Positions 1 through 12,572 of a stretch of DNA of 64,000 bases are shown here, one piece after another. The notes beneath the pieces are model-generated. The model had not been told where the DNA came from. It did no database searches and worked only from the letters and a program-made list of their open reading frames with translations. The DNA is from Welwitschia mirabilis (lineage: Eukaryota > Gnetophyta > Gnetopsida > Welwitschiales), in NCBI GenBank assembly GCA_051453625.1, contig JBOZIK010000001.1, forward strand, positions 111,357,113 to 111,421,112. The letters are read 5' to 3'. Within the stretch, counting starts at the first letter, position 1; the number at the start of each line of letters is the position of its first letter. A program made the translations under genes and the position numbers.

Positions 1-305
1 ACTTTATGAAGTTTTTGCATTATGTCATTTATCCTTCATCAAGTGATTTATGATTTCCTCCATGAGGATTTGCAAGGTTTAAATTTATGGTAAGTAAAAA
101 ATTTTCTTCATGTTTCTAAGTTATCCATTTTCGTTTTGCTTTCCTTATTTGTTTTTTTGAGTATTTCAAAGTCATTCCCATACTTTTTCATCACAAATCC
201 TAGGACTTAATCATTTAGTAGTTTTCTAGTTAATTTTTGTTTCAATTTTCAATTTTTATTTCTAGAAGATAATTTTATTTTTGCAAATAATTTTTTTTAC
301 GTTTA

Positions 306-753
306 NNNNNNNNNNNNNNNNNNNNNNNNNNNNNNNNNNNNNNNNNNNNNNNNNNNNNNNNNNNNNNNNNNNNNNNNNNNNNNNNNNNNNNNNNNNNNNN
401 NNNNNNNNNNNNNNNNNNNNNNNNNNNNNNNNNNNNNNNNNNNNNNNNNNNNNNNNNNNNNNNNNNNNNNNNNNNNNNNNNNNNNNNNNNNNNNNNNNNN
501 NNNNNNNNNNNNNNNNNNNNNNNNNNNNNNNNNNNNNNNNNNNNNNNNNNNNNNNNNNNNNNNNNNNNNNNNNNNNNNNNNNNNNNNNNNNNNNNNNNNN
601 NNNNNNNNNNNNNNNNNNNNNNNNNNNNNNNNNNNNNNNNNNNNNNNNNNNNNNNNNNNNNNNNNNNNNNNNNNNNNNNNNNNNNNNNNNNNNNNNNNNN
701 NNNNNNNNNNNNNNNNNNNNNNNNNNNNNNNNNNNNNNNNNNNNNNNNNNNNN
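306..753. other. Assembly gap flanked by duplicated sequence
   Basis: A run of N. The roughly 128 bases after it (754-880) repeat the bases before it (178-305) with about one mismatch. This suggests that two overlapping contig ends were placed on either side of a gap rather than merged. Confidence 0.9.
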
Positions 754-2017
754 CCATACTTTTTCATCACAAATCCTAGGACTTAATCATTTAGTAGTTT
801 TCTAGTTAATTTTTGTTTCGATTTTCAATTTTTATTTCTAGAAGATAATTTTATTTTTGCAAATAATTTTTTTTACGTTTATGATGATAAATTTTCCCAT
901 CTTTTTGAGTATTATTTATTTAATTTTCTTCTTGAGTTTTGATGCATGCAGTACTATTTTTTAATAATTATGTGTCCATAGCACATTTATCTTCCTTAGC
1001 TTGATGCATTCACCTCCTTTATCATGCCTTGATTTATCACGATTCTTAACCATTTCCCATTCTCTTATACTTTTTGCTACATTTCTTAAACCTTCATGAT
1101 ATTATTTGAGCTTAACTGCTTTTGCTAATAACTCCAAATTTTTTGATCCTATGGAAAACCTTGTCATCCTCCCTGTCATCCAGATGACTAGATAGATAAC
1201 ACATAGATATTTTTGAATAATCATCATTTTCATGTTCCATCTTTTATAGAATAAATGTAACCCTTTTCTTCATGAGTATAATATTCTTTCTATCCTATCT
1301 ATATTTCTTATTTATACTTAAGCTTACATATCGATCTTTTTAATCTTAACTTAATGCAATATGAAACATATTGGTTCATCTGGATGTGTTGGGGTCTGGG
1401 AGAGGGAAGATGGAGTGGGGGAGAAGGGGCAAGGACATATATTTTGAGATATTTTAGATAAATTTTGAACTTTTAAGGGTTATTTTTACATTTCCATGAG
1501 ACATATATGTAGTGTACTAATCCAATTCTGAATGCTGACTATTTGAGTGATATACATTATGGATATTATTTATTAGATCATTTACATAACAACAAACTAC
1601 TTGTAGTATGTTTTGCTTATAGGAATGATACAAGAAATTCATGACATCATGGATGAAGAGAATAATGTTATGATTAATTATTTTTGGATATATTTCCCTT
1701 GTAGATTATGCTCGTAAATTCAATGTTTGATCTACAAATATCCTTTTTGAGTTATTACTTTTTCTGATTATATATTCACATCATTTATCTAAGTTATTAT
1801 GGTCATACCTTATGATGATTATTTTTGTTATGACATCCAATTTTTATATTTTTGATGTGCTAAATGTTTTAAATGGGGGGAATAATGCACAATTAAGTGT
1901 TTTGATCTTATTTTTTGATGAGCATGATTTCAAGTAATTAGTTTTACAGATTAATTTTTAGGAACCTATTACCTCATAATCATCTAAATGACACTCTAGA
2001 GGACATCATGGTTATTC

Positions 2018-2117
2018 NNNNNNNNNNNNNNNNNNNNNNNNNNNNNNNNNNNNNNNNNNNNNNNNNNNNNNNNNNNNNNNNNNNNNNNNNNNNNNNNNNN
2101 NNNNNNNNNNNNNNNNN
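2018..2117. other. 100-N assembly gap flanked by duplicated sequence
   Basis: The 76 bases to the left (1,942-2,017) are repeated exactly to the right (2,118-2,193). An unmerged contig overlap is more likely than a biological duplication. Confidence 0.9.
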
Positions 2118-2369
2118 GTTTTACAGATTAATTTTTAGGAACCTATTACCTCATAATCATCTAAATGACACTCTAGAGGACATCATGGTTATTCGTCTCT
2201 TAAGGTAAAACATTTTAGTTTATTTAATTTTATGATTTACTTCTGCAAACTAAGATTTATGAACCTAATTTACATATCCCTAGATAGTGATTTATCTTAA
2301 TCAATTTGACTCATAATTATGGTCATTCACTAATTTTATTAGAGACTGATAAGACTAAGTGAAGGGGCT

Positions 2370-3612
2370 ATGTTATAATACAAAATTGCATGTTTTTGAT
2401 TAGGTATTTTAAGTAGTTTTACAAAACATTTAGAAAATTTTAAGCATAGAATGATGATTATTAAGAGTCAATGATAAAATCATGAAAATGCATAAATACT
2501 AAAGCTTTTGAAGGTATTTTGGATTAATTTTGATACTTTACATTTAAGGAGGAATTAATGAGCTTCAAGGATAATTTAACTTACTAAAGAGCTTTAAGAA
2601 GGCTATCGTCCCCTCCATTGTCTGGATGATAGACTAGGATGACACCACTTACATGATGACTAGGATGCTGACTAGACTAATATGAAGGATAAATATAGAA
2701 TTCTATTAACATGAAATCGTTCCCACCATTATCTGAATGACAACTAGGACAACCATCTAATTTTAGCTAATGTACCAAACTCCACCAAATTTCTGTAATA
2801 TATCATGCACCCTCTTGCACATTTATTAAGGTTTTATTACATCTATTAGATTTGCTATTGTTAGAGTCTATTGTTGTCAATAAGTACCACCTTTGTCCTA
2901 GACTTCAATCATCTTTGTTACACTAGAAATTCTTATGAGAGGAGATCAGAAGGCCAAAGGTTTATTTGATAGTTACAGAGAGGGTTCTTCCTTGGTGTTG
3001 AGAGCTGTGTCTCCTTTATTAAGGTGCTATTGCTCTGTAATAGGATGTTGGTTTAAATTTTAATGAAAATATTCTTTTAGTTTTATTCATATTTGTGTGC
3101 ATCTCCCTTATGGTTTATGTTGCTTTTGATTTCATGACAGCTTCATCTATGATATAGATTATAAATACAACCTTTGTTAAGATTAAAATAGTTAGTTTAG
3201 GCTCCTGCATTGTATTTTATATTTCATAGATTAAATCATTGCATGTTTTCATTTTTTTTGATGCACTTGATAGCTTAGGTGGGATTTGGCTAGTGACAGT
3301 TTCCTTAATTGATCTAAGTTATGTAAGGCCAATCTTGATGATAGAGATTTGATAGTCAGATAGGTATTTCTTTTAGGATAGTTTGCATTTGCATTTACAT
3401 TATGTATTTACTTTTCTTGCACTGTTGATTTTCATTTTTGAACCTTTATTTTATAAAAAGTAATTTTCTAGCTTTGAGTCTAGTGCCTTTGATGAATTAT
3501 GACATTCAGGTCCACTCCCATCTATATTAGTGTGTTGTGTTTATGCATATATTTGTAATTGATAGGATTTGAGAAAGGATATAATGTTTGCATAAATACA
3601 CACTGCAATAGC
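2370..3612 (+). mobile_element. Tat/Athila-like LTR, plus orientation (approximate ends)
   Basis: The segment matches, in reverse complement, the sequence at about 37,645-38,600 and 51,868-52,226. The best shared stretches are around 2,975-3,070 (CTTCCTTG...TTATTAAGG...GGTTTAA), around 3,260-3,360 (GATAGCTTAGGT...TTGATCTA) and 3,484-3,612 (CTTTGATGAATTATGA...CCCATCTATATTA...ATAAATACACA). Recurrence at three loci in both orientations is the pattern of LTRs. The left end is approximate. The right end near 3,610 lies just before the RTE LINE remnant. Alignment by eye suggests roughly 70-80% identity. Confidence 0.6.
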
Positions 3613-5560
3613 CTCCTTGAGCATAATGACACATTATGTATAAGATTTTAATTTGAATTCCTCCAGCAGAAATTATTTTTTGATTTTTCATTATTTTTCC
3701 CACCACTTCTCTCCTAAAGTATGGCTCCATACTACATAATCATAGAGAATGACTAGTTGTATCAAGCTATAGAATAATTGTTTTCTAATATTCTAAGATA
3801 AGATCATTTTATTTTTGTATCTAGTCTAAAGTGCATACAAAACTTTTTGACCTCCCTTTATTCTCTATGAAACACCTTGATTCCATTTGGGGTCATTAGA
3901 ACATTTTAAACTAAAATATTTATAAGAGGAGATAATCTCAATCTTTTCACCTTTTAATTGAAAAGTAAAATCAATATTTATAATTTTGCAGATCATGATT
4001 TTAATTTTCTGGATATTAAATTTCATTTTAGATGATAAGAAAAAATCATGCAATTGTTAAAGCATATTTTATGATCATTTTTCTGACTTAGAAATCAAGG
4101 CTATGTAATTTGCATAAAGTAAGAGATTTATTATACCACCACTTAAAATAATAGATTGATTGGACGTATTAACTCCATTCATGTCTCCTAATCATCGATA
4201 GAAATTCTAAAAAGTGGAGGTAAGAGAGGAAAACTTTGTTTTAACATCCATAAAACTATGGGAATAAAACATTTTCTTTAGTGCAATTATTTATGGATTG
4301 AATTCATACCTCTTTATAAAGAAATTGAGTTCTAAATGACAAGGGTACTAATCTATTGTATTCTTTGCTAAAGATTCCCTCTACTAATAGAATCATAAGC
4401 ATTAAAGAATTATACAAAACAAAACTTTATGGTCCTTTTTTATTCTTTAGCCTGATCCATTCAATATTTAAGACTAATAAAGTGATCTAATGTATAATGA
4501 CTTTGCTAAAACCAACCTTTGATTTTGCTCTTGTCTTGTTTTCTTCTGCTGAAGGTCCTATCCATAATTATTCTAGTGTAATTTATTCCCTTTCTTGAAG
4601 AGTATAATAACTGTGCTAATACTCTAAGTTTTTGCTAACCATGTTTTAAAATATTGATTCAAATTTTTTCAAAAAGTATCCCAGAATAATTGTCCCCTCC
4701 TTTTAGTCATTTCTCCATACATTTCTTTTGTACCTACTACTTTTCTTGAGGCTAACTATTGTATACCTTTATATGTATCATTAAATGTAATGATTAGAAT
4801 ACCATTAGTCCCATGTATTTGACTTGAGTCATCTTTATTACTAAATAAGATTTGGTAAAAATTATTAATTTTAATGAAGGAAAAATGATTTTTTAATATT
4901 TGTTTAGTTTAAATAAGTTTCAGTTTTGTTAGCCTCATTTTTACAATTCAAAGAAACTTTGTTTACCTCTTATGAAGAAATCTCCTCTTCTTACTATATA
5001 TTATGTTTTTGTAATTCTCTATTCTATTGATATTGTTCTTATATAATTTTAATTTCATCCTAGCTTGTTTACATGTGTTATCAAACCATTGCTTCTTTCT
5101 TCACTTAATTTGTTTATCCACATGATAAGCAACATATATCAAACATTTGTTTAAATTATTATGGTGGCATGATTAATACCATATTCTTTCCACTTCTGTT
5201 TGAAAATGATCCTTTGCCTTTTTTATCATTTTATAATGATATCTTCTTTTTTTCATTATTGCAACAAGTTGGACCTATGGAGATAATGAAATGTAGAAGA
5301 TGATGAGAAGACTTAACTAACCTCTTGCCTACTTCCAATTCCTAAACTAGATTAATACTAGCCAAATTTATTAGCAATAGATTAATGCTAGAACATCCAT
5401 AAGGATTGGTAAAATTAAAAGAGTCAAATTTTAGAAAACATTTTATTTCATGTAAAGATAGTAGGTCCACTTGCTATCATTTGAGATCTTATTTCATTAC
5501 ATTTTATTTTCATGATTTACATATCTAAGAAAACCTACTTGCAAAATTTGAATTTGACTT
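3530..5560 (-). mobile_element. RTE-type LINE, degraded, minus strand
   Basis: Reading the minus strand from right to left, pieces of a non-LTR retrotransposon ORF appear in the correct order. They are an endonuclease motif VDLLSLHEIKCF (about 5,435-5,480), a linker WFDNTCKQARMKLKLY (about 5,060-5,110), an RT segment with AYDSISRGNL (about 4,350-4,400), the RT active-site region LLLYANYIALISK (about 4,085-4,125), then KIKIMICK and IEIISSYKYFSLK (about 3,900-4,010), and a C-terminal domain with FRREVVGKIMKNQK (about 3,660-3,715). Frames change several times and stops are common. The order endonuclease, RT, C-terminal domain and the SYKYLG-like motif fit plant RTE elements. No poly(A) tail or target duplication was located. 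Confidence 0.7.
3865..4400 (-). pseudogene. RTE reverse transcriptase fragment with ruined catalytic site
   Basis: An open stretch of 62 codons (3,865-4,053) carries the segment after the RT active site: hydrophobic start, KIKIMICK, then IEIISSYKYFSLK. Immediately upstream on the minus strand is LLLYANY, where the family has LLLYxDD. Both catalytic aspartates are therefore replaced (N and Y). Further upstream AYDSISR matches the conserved AFDSVxR of RTs. Several stops and at least one frameshift separate these pieces. The protein would have copied element RNA into DNA at the target site, and it cannot be functional here. Confidence 0.65.
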
Positions 5561-6239
5561 AAACCAATTTACATATTAACATTTGCATATATAAAAATCC
5601 TTTTCATTACTGCATATTTTGCTACATCTACTTCTAAAGTTTATAGAGGATATTCTTTTGAATAACCCTCTTTATAATGTAAAGTAGATCCATGTGGATC
5701 AAAATAATAATAGGCCACATACAAGGCTATTTCTTATTCAATAAATTTTAATCATATAGATTGCCTATTCTTATTTTTTTTTTTAATCTATAGTTGTTTT
5801 TTTAATTTGGTGTAGGTTAACATAATCAAATATCTTAATGGTATCTCTCACTGTTTTATTATTTTAATTTAGTATAGATGCAATTATACAAAGTGGGAAT
5901 TTTGTTTATGCCATTGGTGGCATTCTGTTATGATGTCATCTTACTTATGTTTTATCTAAATGATATTTTTGTTTAAATGAGTTTTTCCTGTTTTTTTCTT
6001 GAAAATTCCATTATTGGTATTGTGTTATGTTATCACCTTATGTACATTTTGTTTTTGTAAATTCTTCATGATCATTCCTTAAAGTTTTTTCATAATAAAA
6101 ATTTCATTTACATTATTATTATGATAATGAAATTATAGCCTCTTAAATATTGAAATTTTCATAAAGAGTTATTGTTTTTTGTTATTTTTCTTCTTTTTGA
6201 TGACATATTCTCTAGTAACCATTATTACATCTTAATATA

Positions 6240-7250
6240 GTTGGTGCAAGGAGATGCTTTTGTGGATGATGTAATTAAAATATTTATCATAGGACCTTTT
6301 TAATTTTTATGTTTTAACATCTTAGATTTGCATGAGGATATTTATTAGTTTACTAAAATGAGATTGATAAATATACATGATGATGTCTTTGTTTTCATCA
6401 TTATTACTACCTACTAGCATATCATCTATATGGATTAACTTTATGAGTTTTTTTATGCCATTCATGTCTATCAAGATCTAGATCAATAAACATTGCATGA
6501 TCATAAATTACTTTCTTTATGACTATTTAAGATCTTATACATCTTTCTATATTATTTCTTTCAATGCTTTCTTGTTCTTACTCTTTATTTTTTCGCTTTT
6601 AACTTCAACCAAACAACTTCTTATAATAGGCATAATTTCTAATCCAAAATGCATATGCCCAAATCATCTTAGATTATTCATCTTTTATGTTAGTGTATTT
6701 TGGTGTAACATGTCTTTGTTACTTTACTTCTAATTTCAATTAAATAAAATTTATTTTGATAAGTGCACTTTAGGTCTATATGAAAATGCTTAAACTATTT
6801 TAGGCATTTCACTTTATGTTATCATTTATTGATGTTACCCTAAGGCTCCTAATATGAGAATTAATAATTTTATCTTAATTTATATTAGTAATAAATTATC
6901 TCTATATTTTAAGATTTTTCACATTAATGCATTACTTTTACTTTTTTTAAAATAAATTTAAAGCCTAGCATTTTACATCATATATAATCATAGGTCTAAC
7001 TAGTATTGCTATATCATTGTTGATTCCTTTATCTAGTTGTAAGATTAAATCACAAGTAATGAAATTGATTAGTATATACTACTTGGTTTGGATTTCCACC
7101 CTTATGCAATTATTATTATTATTATCTATACTTCCATTAATGTTAGATTACATGTATTTCTTCTTACTTTGGTTAATCTTTAGTTCCTTAATTTCAAGGT
7201 CTTTTTCCAAGTTTCCATTTTAGAAGTCATGGTTTATTAAGATTTATCCA
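6240..7250 (-). pseudogene. Ty1/copia polyprotein remnant, minus strand, internally deleted
   Basis: On the minus strand, about 6,590-6,690 reads FGHMHFGLEIMPIIRSCLVE, resembling the gag-pre-integrase domain (LWHxRxGHxxxxxLxxL). About 6,380-6,430 reads LIHIDDMLVGSNND, matching the copia RT core (LYVDDMLIxGxN). In an intact element these motifs are separated by an integrase and half of the RT, but here by only about 160 bp, so a large internal deletion is inferred. The plus-strand open frames at 6,497-6,733 and 7,017-7,223 look like chance openings on the other strand. The outer limits are guesses, and no LTR was paired with it. Confidence 0.45.
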
Positions 7251-8195
7251 TTGAGACAATAGCATTTGCAAATACCATTCACTAAGGTATGTAATTTGAA
7301 TTTCTTTTATTTGTACATGCATATTGATAGTAACTAAATATCAAAATATTCTTAACCCTTGATTTAATTTTGTGTTTGAAAATTTTTGCTTTTTATAATA
7401 TAAGTTTAAATATTTTTGTAACTCAAGTATATGTGCTTTGAATAAGAATAAGACACTTAACTACAATTGTAACTTAATGAGGTATTCTCCAACTCAATAA
7501 AAATATGATATGATGATTTGCTCTTATGGACTTTGGTGAAATTTTTATTTGGAGGTTGATTGTGTATGTATGACATGTATTCTTTTGTTTTGAGATGGAC
7601 ATTCTAAGAATTTAAAGATGCAATTTTACAATGAAATTTGAACACTAGGAAAGGAAGAATTATAGATGTAAATGCAATTATAGAAAAATTTGCAATTTAA
7701 ATCATTATATAACTCAAGGCTTGTATTTTGATCAAAAACATTTTAAACATGTTCCTAATGCATGGAGAAGAAAATTGAAGAAGATCCAAATTAGGAAAAA
7801 AAATCAATTTTCAAGTAACGCAAGGAAAATAAAAGAAAAAATAAATCATTTCTTTTTATATGATAATTCTTATTTCAAATAAAAATTTTTACTCTTTATT
7901 AAAGTTACAAAAATTTTTAAATTCATATAATCAAATTTCATTCTTATATATTTATCTCTTCCATTTTCATCACTTTAAATTTTATTTTTAAGTTTCATTT
8001 GTAAGTTTAACATTTGTTATTTATGGTTATATGGAAAAAACAATGACATTATGGAATGATTACTTGTAGGTGGTGAATAAGAAAAATATCCGAGTTTCAA
8101 GCATTACCAAACTATTAGTAAGTGTTGTAACATATGTGAATATTTTATACAAGATTGATTGTATATAGTTGTTTCCTTACTTTACAGAGTGATTT
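7251..8195. other. AT-rich stretch, nothing recognised
   Basis: No coding pattern, terminal repeat or RNA signature was found here. Confidence 0.5.
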
Positions 8196-8406
8196 GTATT
8201 TTTATATTATCTCTTATTACTAATCTTTGTATGCACATCATGGTCTTACATCTAGAGATTTATGGAAATCTTAGTAAAACCCTAATTATGTGCTTACCTT
8301 TATAAGTAATCTCTTCAATGCAATAAGGAGAGAGAATTATTTTTAGAGAAAAATATTTTATTTTATAAAATTCTTTCTTTTTTTATTGCTCTTCTGTTTC
8401 TCAACA
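8196..8406 (+). mobile_element. Ty1/copia-type LTR (5' or isolated), plus orientation
   Basis: The sequence TTTGTATGCACA...TCATGG...AAACCCTAAT...CCTTTATAAG...AATAAGGA (about 8,226-8,345) matches the LTR at 55,133-55,337 along its length. The right end TCTCAACA (8,399-8,406) is the inverse of TGTTGAG, the left end of the 55 kb copy, as expected for LTR termini. A primer-binding site follows directly. The left end is degraded. At about 210 bp it is short, as is usual for some copia families. Confidence 0.7.
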
Positions 8407-8408
8407 AG

Positions 8409-8420
8409 TGATATTAGAGC
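8409..8420 (+). other. Degraded primer-binding site (initiator tRNA-Met type)
   Basis: TGATATTAGAGC lies two bases after the LTR end. It differs from the usual plant copia site TGGTATCAGAGC by one G->A and one C->T change only. Confidence 0.7.
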
Positions 8421-8495
8421 TTTGAAGGAGATCTTGTGGAGCTCTCTTTGGTTATTCTTGAGCTTTGAATCTTCTTGTGATCTCTTTGAAGTTTT

Positions 8496-8922
8496 TTGAA
8501 CCCTCTTCTTAGGTTTATCTTTTGCCCATTCTCTCTCTCTCTCACACTATCTATCTATTTATCTCTCCCTCTCTCTCTCTCTTTCTCTACCCCTTACTTT
8601 CCCCTACCTCCCATCCCCCTCTCTCTCCTAGCTTTGTTTTTTAACAATATTTCTTTAAAACTTTTTTTTTTGAAAAATATAATCATTTTTTTGGTATCCT
8701 AATTATTCTTTTAAANNNNNNNNNNNNNNNNNNNNNNNNNNNNNNNNNNNNNNNNNNNNNNNNNNNNNNNNNNNNNNNNNNNNNNNNNNNNNNNNNNNNN
8801 NNNNNNNNNNNNNNNNNNNNNNNNNNNNNNNNNNNNNNNNNNNNNNNNNNNNNNNNNNNNNNNNNNNNNNNNNNNNNNNNNNNNNNNNNNNNNNNNNNNN
8901 NNNNNNNNNNNNNNNNNNNNNN

Positions 8923-8997
<75 letters not shown>

Positions 8998-9115
8998 TTC
9001 CCTTACCTCATGCCTCCCTCTCTCTCCTAGCTTTTTTTTTTAATAATATTTCTTTAAAACTTTTTTTTGAAAAATATAATCATTTTTTTTGATATCCTAA
9101 TTATTCTTTTAAAAG
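8496..9115. repeat. CT/AG microsatellite blocks around an assembly gap
   Basis: Imperfect (CT)n occurs at about 8,527-8,590 and a clean (TC)36-like run at 8,923-8,994, on either side of an N run (8,716-8,922). The sequence after the second block (about 8,995-9,115) repeats the sequence after the first (about 8,595-8,715): CCTAGCTTT, then TAATATTTCTTTAAAAC, then ATCCTAATTATTCTTTTAAA. One copy is probably a misplaced contig end. Any reading frame across it (SLSLS or RERER) is an artefact of the dinucleotide repeat. Confidence 0.85.
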
Positions 9116-10805
9116 GGAATAATCAATTTATATCCCCTACATTAAAATTTACCTCACTCAAATTAAGAAATTTTAAGCAAAGTATCTTTAGTTTCTTTCT
9201 TGTGTGCATAGGATTTCATTAGTTTAAGGGGATTTACTTAATTTTCATACTTTGTGATTTGGATAGATCACTTGAATTTTTGAGCTACTCCCCTTTGTTA
9301 TGACTATATCTCTTTGTCATGACATTTTTCTCTATTTGCTTTTATTGCCTTTTGACTTTGATAGATTACTTAACATTGTCGATGAGAGCAAGATTCTTTT
9401 TCTTATGACTATGCCATTTTTGGTCCTCTTTTCTTATATCATTTTTAGGTTTGAAAAGATTTTTTTATGGGATAGATTGATCATTTTTAGTTATTAATAT
9501 GAGTAAGATCCATCTGATTCTTGACTTTACCCCATAACTTGTTAACCCTATTTTGGTTTTTATTCTTTTTCAACCATGACACATTCGACATCGTTTCTAA
9601 AGGAAATGTTTTAGTGGTTTTTACAATATTTTATACCTGTTTTTACCCCTGGGATCATGATCAACATTGGAGTCACTGATCAGGATGATTAGTTATGGGA
9701 GGTTTGGCATGAGGATTTCATGTTGACTATGTGAATTTATGGTTATGAGAAGGATTTTTTGGCTCTTTCTTATACAACTCTTTAGGATCTAGTTGAAGAA
9801 GCTTCTTGGTAAGATATTGATAAGAAATTGATAGATATTATGTGAAAATCTATTACTTATCAACATAAGAAGTTGGTTGATTAGACTAAATAATCTATAC
9901 TAACTTTTATACTTTAAAGAATACATTCTACTTTGAAAATGATTTAGAGCTCATTAACCTCATAAGTCACATGACTAGATTACATTATAAGAAAGGATAG
10001 ATTAAATAATTAATTACACAAATGTAAGACATTAAGAAAAAGATAGCAAAAATTGATTCATAGAAATAAGTTTACATTCATTATGTCAATTTAATCCACT
10101 GCTATTTGAAAGAATACTTTTTATGTAGTTATATTATGTTTCTTGATGAAGCCTAAATTTTAAACAAATAAGGTACTAGTAGCTAATATTTGACATTACG
10201 TTTTAAACTTTAATATTGCATTTAGAGGTATTTTTTCACTTTTTAAGTGAGAATTATCTTGGACACTCAATAATCTCAAAACAATGCATTATGATCTAGT
10301 TTGAGGCTCTTCATAATGTTTGCAATTAAGAGATTGAGATTGAGGTTGAAAATGTGGATCATGAATGACTACATTAATGTCAAAACTTTGTAGATGATTC
10401 ATAGTTCTTTTTCCATCACCAGAAATCATCCTCTTGCTGATGCGGTAATTCGAACTCATTTTGACACTAAATGCATAATATTGAATGACTTGAAAGCCTT
10501 TTAGAACATTAGTACCTTGGAAAGTTGCATTTTAAGAGCCATAATCTATTTATTTCTAGTAATTTTTGAGTTATAATTAACAAATTCATGTAATATAAGC
10601 CTTAAAAGATAAAACTAAATTAAGTTTTATTTTTGAAAGTTTAGTAGTTATATATGAAACTACCTGTGGTGCTACAATGCCAATTCCAAGATTAAAATGG
10701 TACTATAGTACCATGTGATAGTTTTGCCAAATTAAACATAAATCACATGAGCATACTCACTGGTTTGGACAACTCTTTGGCTTGCAAATTTTCCTAAAAC
10801 GCCCA
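9116..10805. other. AT-rich stretch, no recognised gene
   Basis: This may include the decayed interior of a copia element that began with the LTR and PBS at 8.2-8.4 kb, but I could not identify gag, protease, integrase or RT motifs. The last five bases (10,801-10,805, gccca) are a candidate target-site duplicate for the element that starts at 10,806. Confidence 0.45.
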
Positions 10806-11454
10806 TGTAACATCCTAAAATCCATGAGAAATAACTTCAACCTTACTTAGATATCCAAATATGATGTCCTTAATATTTTCTAGAAAATATGCATGAATTA
10901 GAAACTTATTGTATTTTAAATAACTTTAAGAGTATAAGCTTATAATATCAACTGCATACTATTTGAGAATACACAATCTAAGACTTAAATTATGAGTTAC
11001 AATAATAAGTCTATAAAACATGCATAGGAATATATCTTTTGCATTAAACATATGTAATTCTTGCAATGAAAAGGAGATAAAGAAATTGCAAGGTATCTAT
11101 ATCACTTTCTTAAATAAAATTGAATATAACATTTATGTTTAAATATATAACAAAATTTATTTAGGACATCCAAGATCCTTCAATTACATGCATCTAAACA
11201 ACAAGTAGAAAAATAGCTCTCAATTCAAATTGCATCAGCTAGCTCATTGTAAGGCCTTCTTCACAGTAGGCCTTACATCCATGGTAAGATTTAGGTAAGA
11301 GGATTCTATGTACAAGAGAGGATTCTCAAAAAGAATTTAAATATGATCAAGACAATATAAGAATGCAATGCTAAACAATCTAAGACGTATTGTTAATAAT
11401 TCAAAGTGCATTGTAAGATATGACCAAAATAACATTTTTAATTTATCTAGTTAC

Positions 11455-11645
11455 AATCATCTAGAGGAGGCCCATCTACTCCATTTACTCTCTAAAAATA
11501 ATTTATAGTAATCTCCATGAATATATCTATAAGGAGGTCCATCTACTCCCTTTACTCTCTAGAGGTAATTTATTATAATTCAATACACTTAGAGGGGGCC
11601 CATATACTTCCTTGACTCTCTAAAGGAAGTTTGTAGCAATCCAAA
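11455..11645. repeat. Three-fold internal repeat of about 70 bp within the LTR
   Basis: The phrase GAGG(A/G)GGCCCAT-TACTCC-TTTACTCTCTA-AGG-AATTTATA-TAATC occurs three times in a row. The same three units occur at about 27,570-27,760 in the other LTR, so the triplication predates insertion of this element. Confidence 0.8.
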
Positions 11646-12069
11646 ATATACCAATATAGGTCAACAAAAGTTCACTAGCTCAAACCATTATGAAAAAGGG
11701 TCAAGATAAAAGAATCCTAAGCAAACCATGACAAATGGTATAAGATTTATGAATAGAACTTATAAGATTCAATAATATGTGAAATAACAAATAAGGTTTT
11801 AAGGGATGTGAGCATGATGAAATGGAAGGAAATGCAAGAAATAAGAAAATAACCATAAAACTTAAACGATAAAACATATTGAAATGAAGATTTAACAGCT
11901 TTTAGAGATCCAAAGTTTCAAAGGAATTCCAAGATGCAAGTTGAAGTTACCAATATTTGATAGTAAGGGATTTGTCAAGATATGGAATAAGAGAAGAAGA
12001 AGTTCCTACTTATAAAAGAGGATGACAAATGTAAAAATACATAAGAACATGAAGAGACACCATCATAAA

Positions 12070-12162
12070 AAAAGGTGATAAGGGTGGAGGATGTGATGGA
12101 AGTAGTAAAGATCATGGAAGCGTTGAAGGTGACGGATGTGATGGAAGTGGTGAAGATGATGG
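12070..12162. repeat. GGTGGAAG/GGTGATG-type minisatellite in the LTR
   Basis: A run of imperfect GTGATGGAAGTGGTGAAG units. Related runs lie in the other LTR copies at 21,350-21,395, 28,180-28,290 and 57,830-57,965. In 28,180-28,290 it opens a meaningless frame rich in Val, Val and Glu. Confidence 0.75.
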
Positions 12163-12572
12163 TGATAGGATCAAGAACCCTTTGGGGGGATGAATAGGTT
12201 CTTTAAAAAAAATTAACTTAAATAAACTCATGATATATCAAAAGCTTACTCAAAATAACTTGCTAACAAATTCATGCATTCAAATAAAAAACTAAGAGCA
12301 TTCAAAGTAATAAAACTAATAGAAAGTAGGTCATACAGTAGAATGTATTAATGTTAAAAAAAAAGATGAGGGTTGAGAAGCTTTAAGAGGTTCAGTGGAT
12401 TTGGAGCATAGAAGGGAGCAAGGTTTGGAGGATTGCAAATTAGTGGAGGATGTTTTGATCCCTAGTCATAGAGCACGACAGAGACTTCAGCCATAAGACA
12501 GACATTCATTTAGTAAGTTATGGAATTATGTTGTTTTGCATTTCTAGTTAGAATTTAAGGTTTTTAGGGGTT

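Larger units (their letters stand above)
1..2369. other. AT-rich stretch without a recognisable gene
   Basis: No coding pattern on either strand. It contains two assembly gaps (306-753 and 2,018-2,117). A GTCATC/GATGAC word near 1,176-1,190 recurs in the Tat/Athila-like LTRs at about 2.6, 38.6 and 41.4 kb, so part of this stretch is probably further retroelement sequence. That is inference from a short motif. Confidence 0.5.
10806..12162 (-). repeat. Left (3') LTR of the Tekay-like element, first part
   Basis: It starts TGTAACATCC and runs collinearly with 26,869 to about 28,270 (for example ATTAGAAACTTAT, TTATTTGAGAATAC, ATATCTTTTGCATTAAACAT). The match stops at 12,162 and resumes at 21,346, marking an insertion point. 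Confidence 0.85.

Noticed and set aside
275-805. Long open frames of 155-174 codons on both strands
   Set aside because: They consist almost entirely of N. The same holds for open frames across 16,296-16,952, 20,051-20,840 and 42,432-42,834.
8703-8996. RERERE/SLSLSL reading frames at 8.7, 42.5 and 43.9 kb
   Set aside because: They are translations of (CT)n or (AG)n microsatellites and N runs, not proteins.
11455-11645. CRISPR-like regularly spaced repeat
   Set aside because: Three diverged units inside a plant LTR, present in both LTR copies; not a prokaryotic array.
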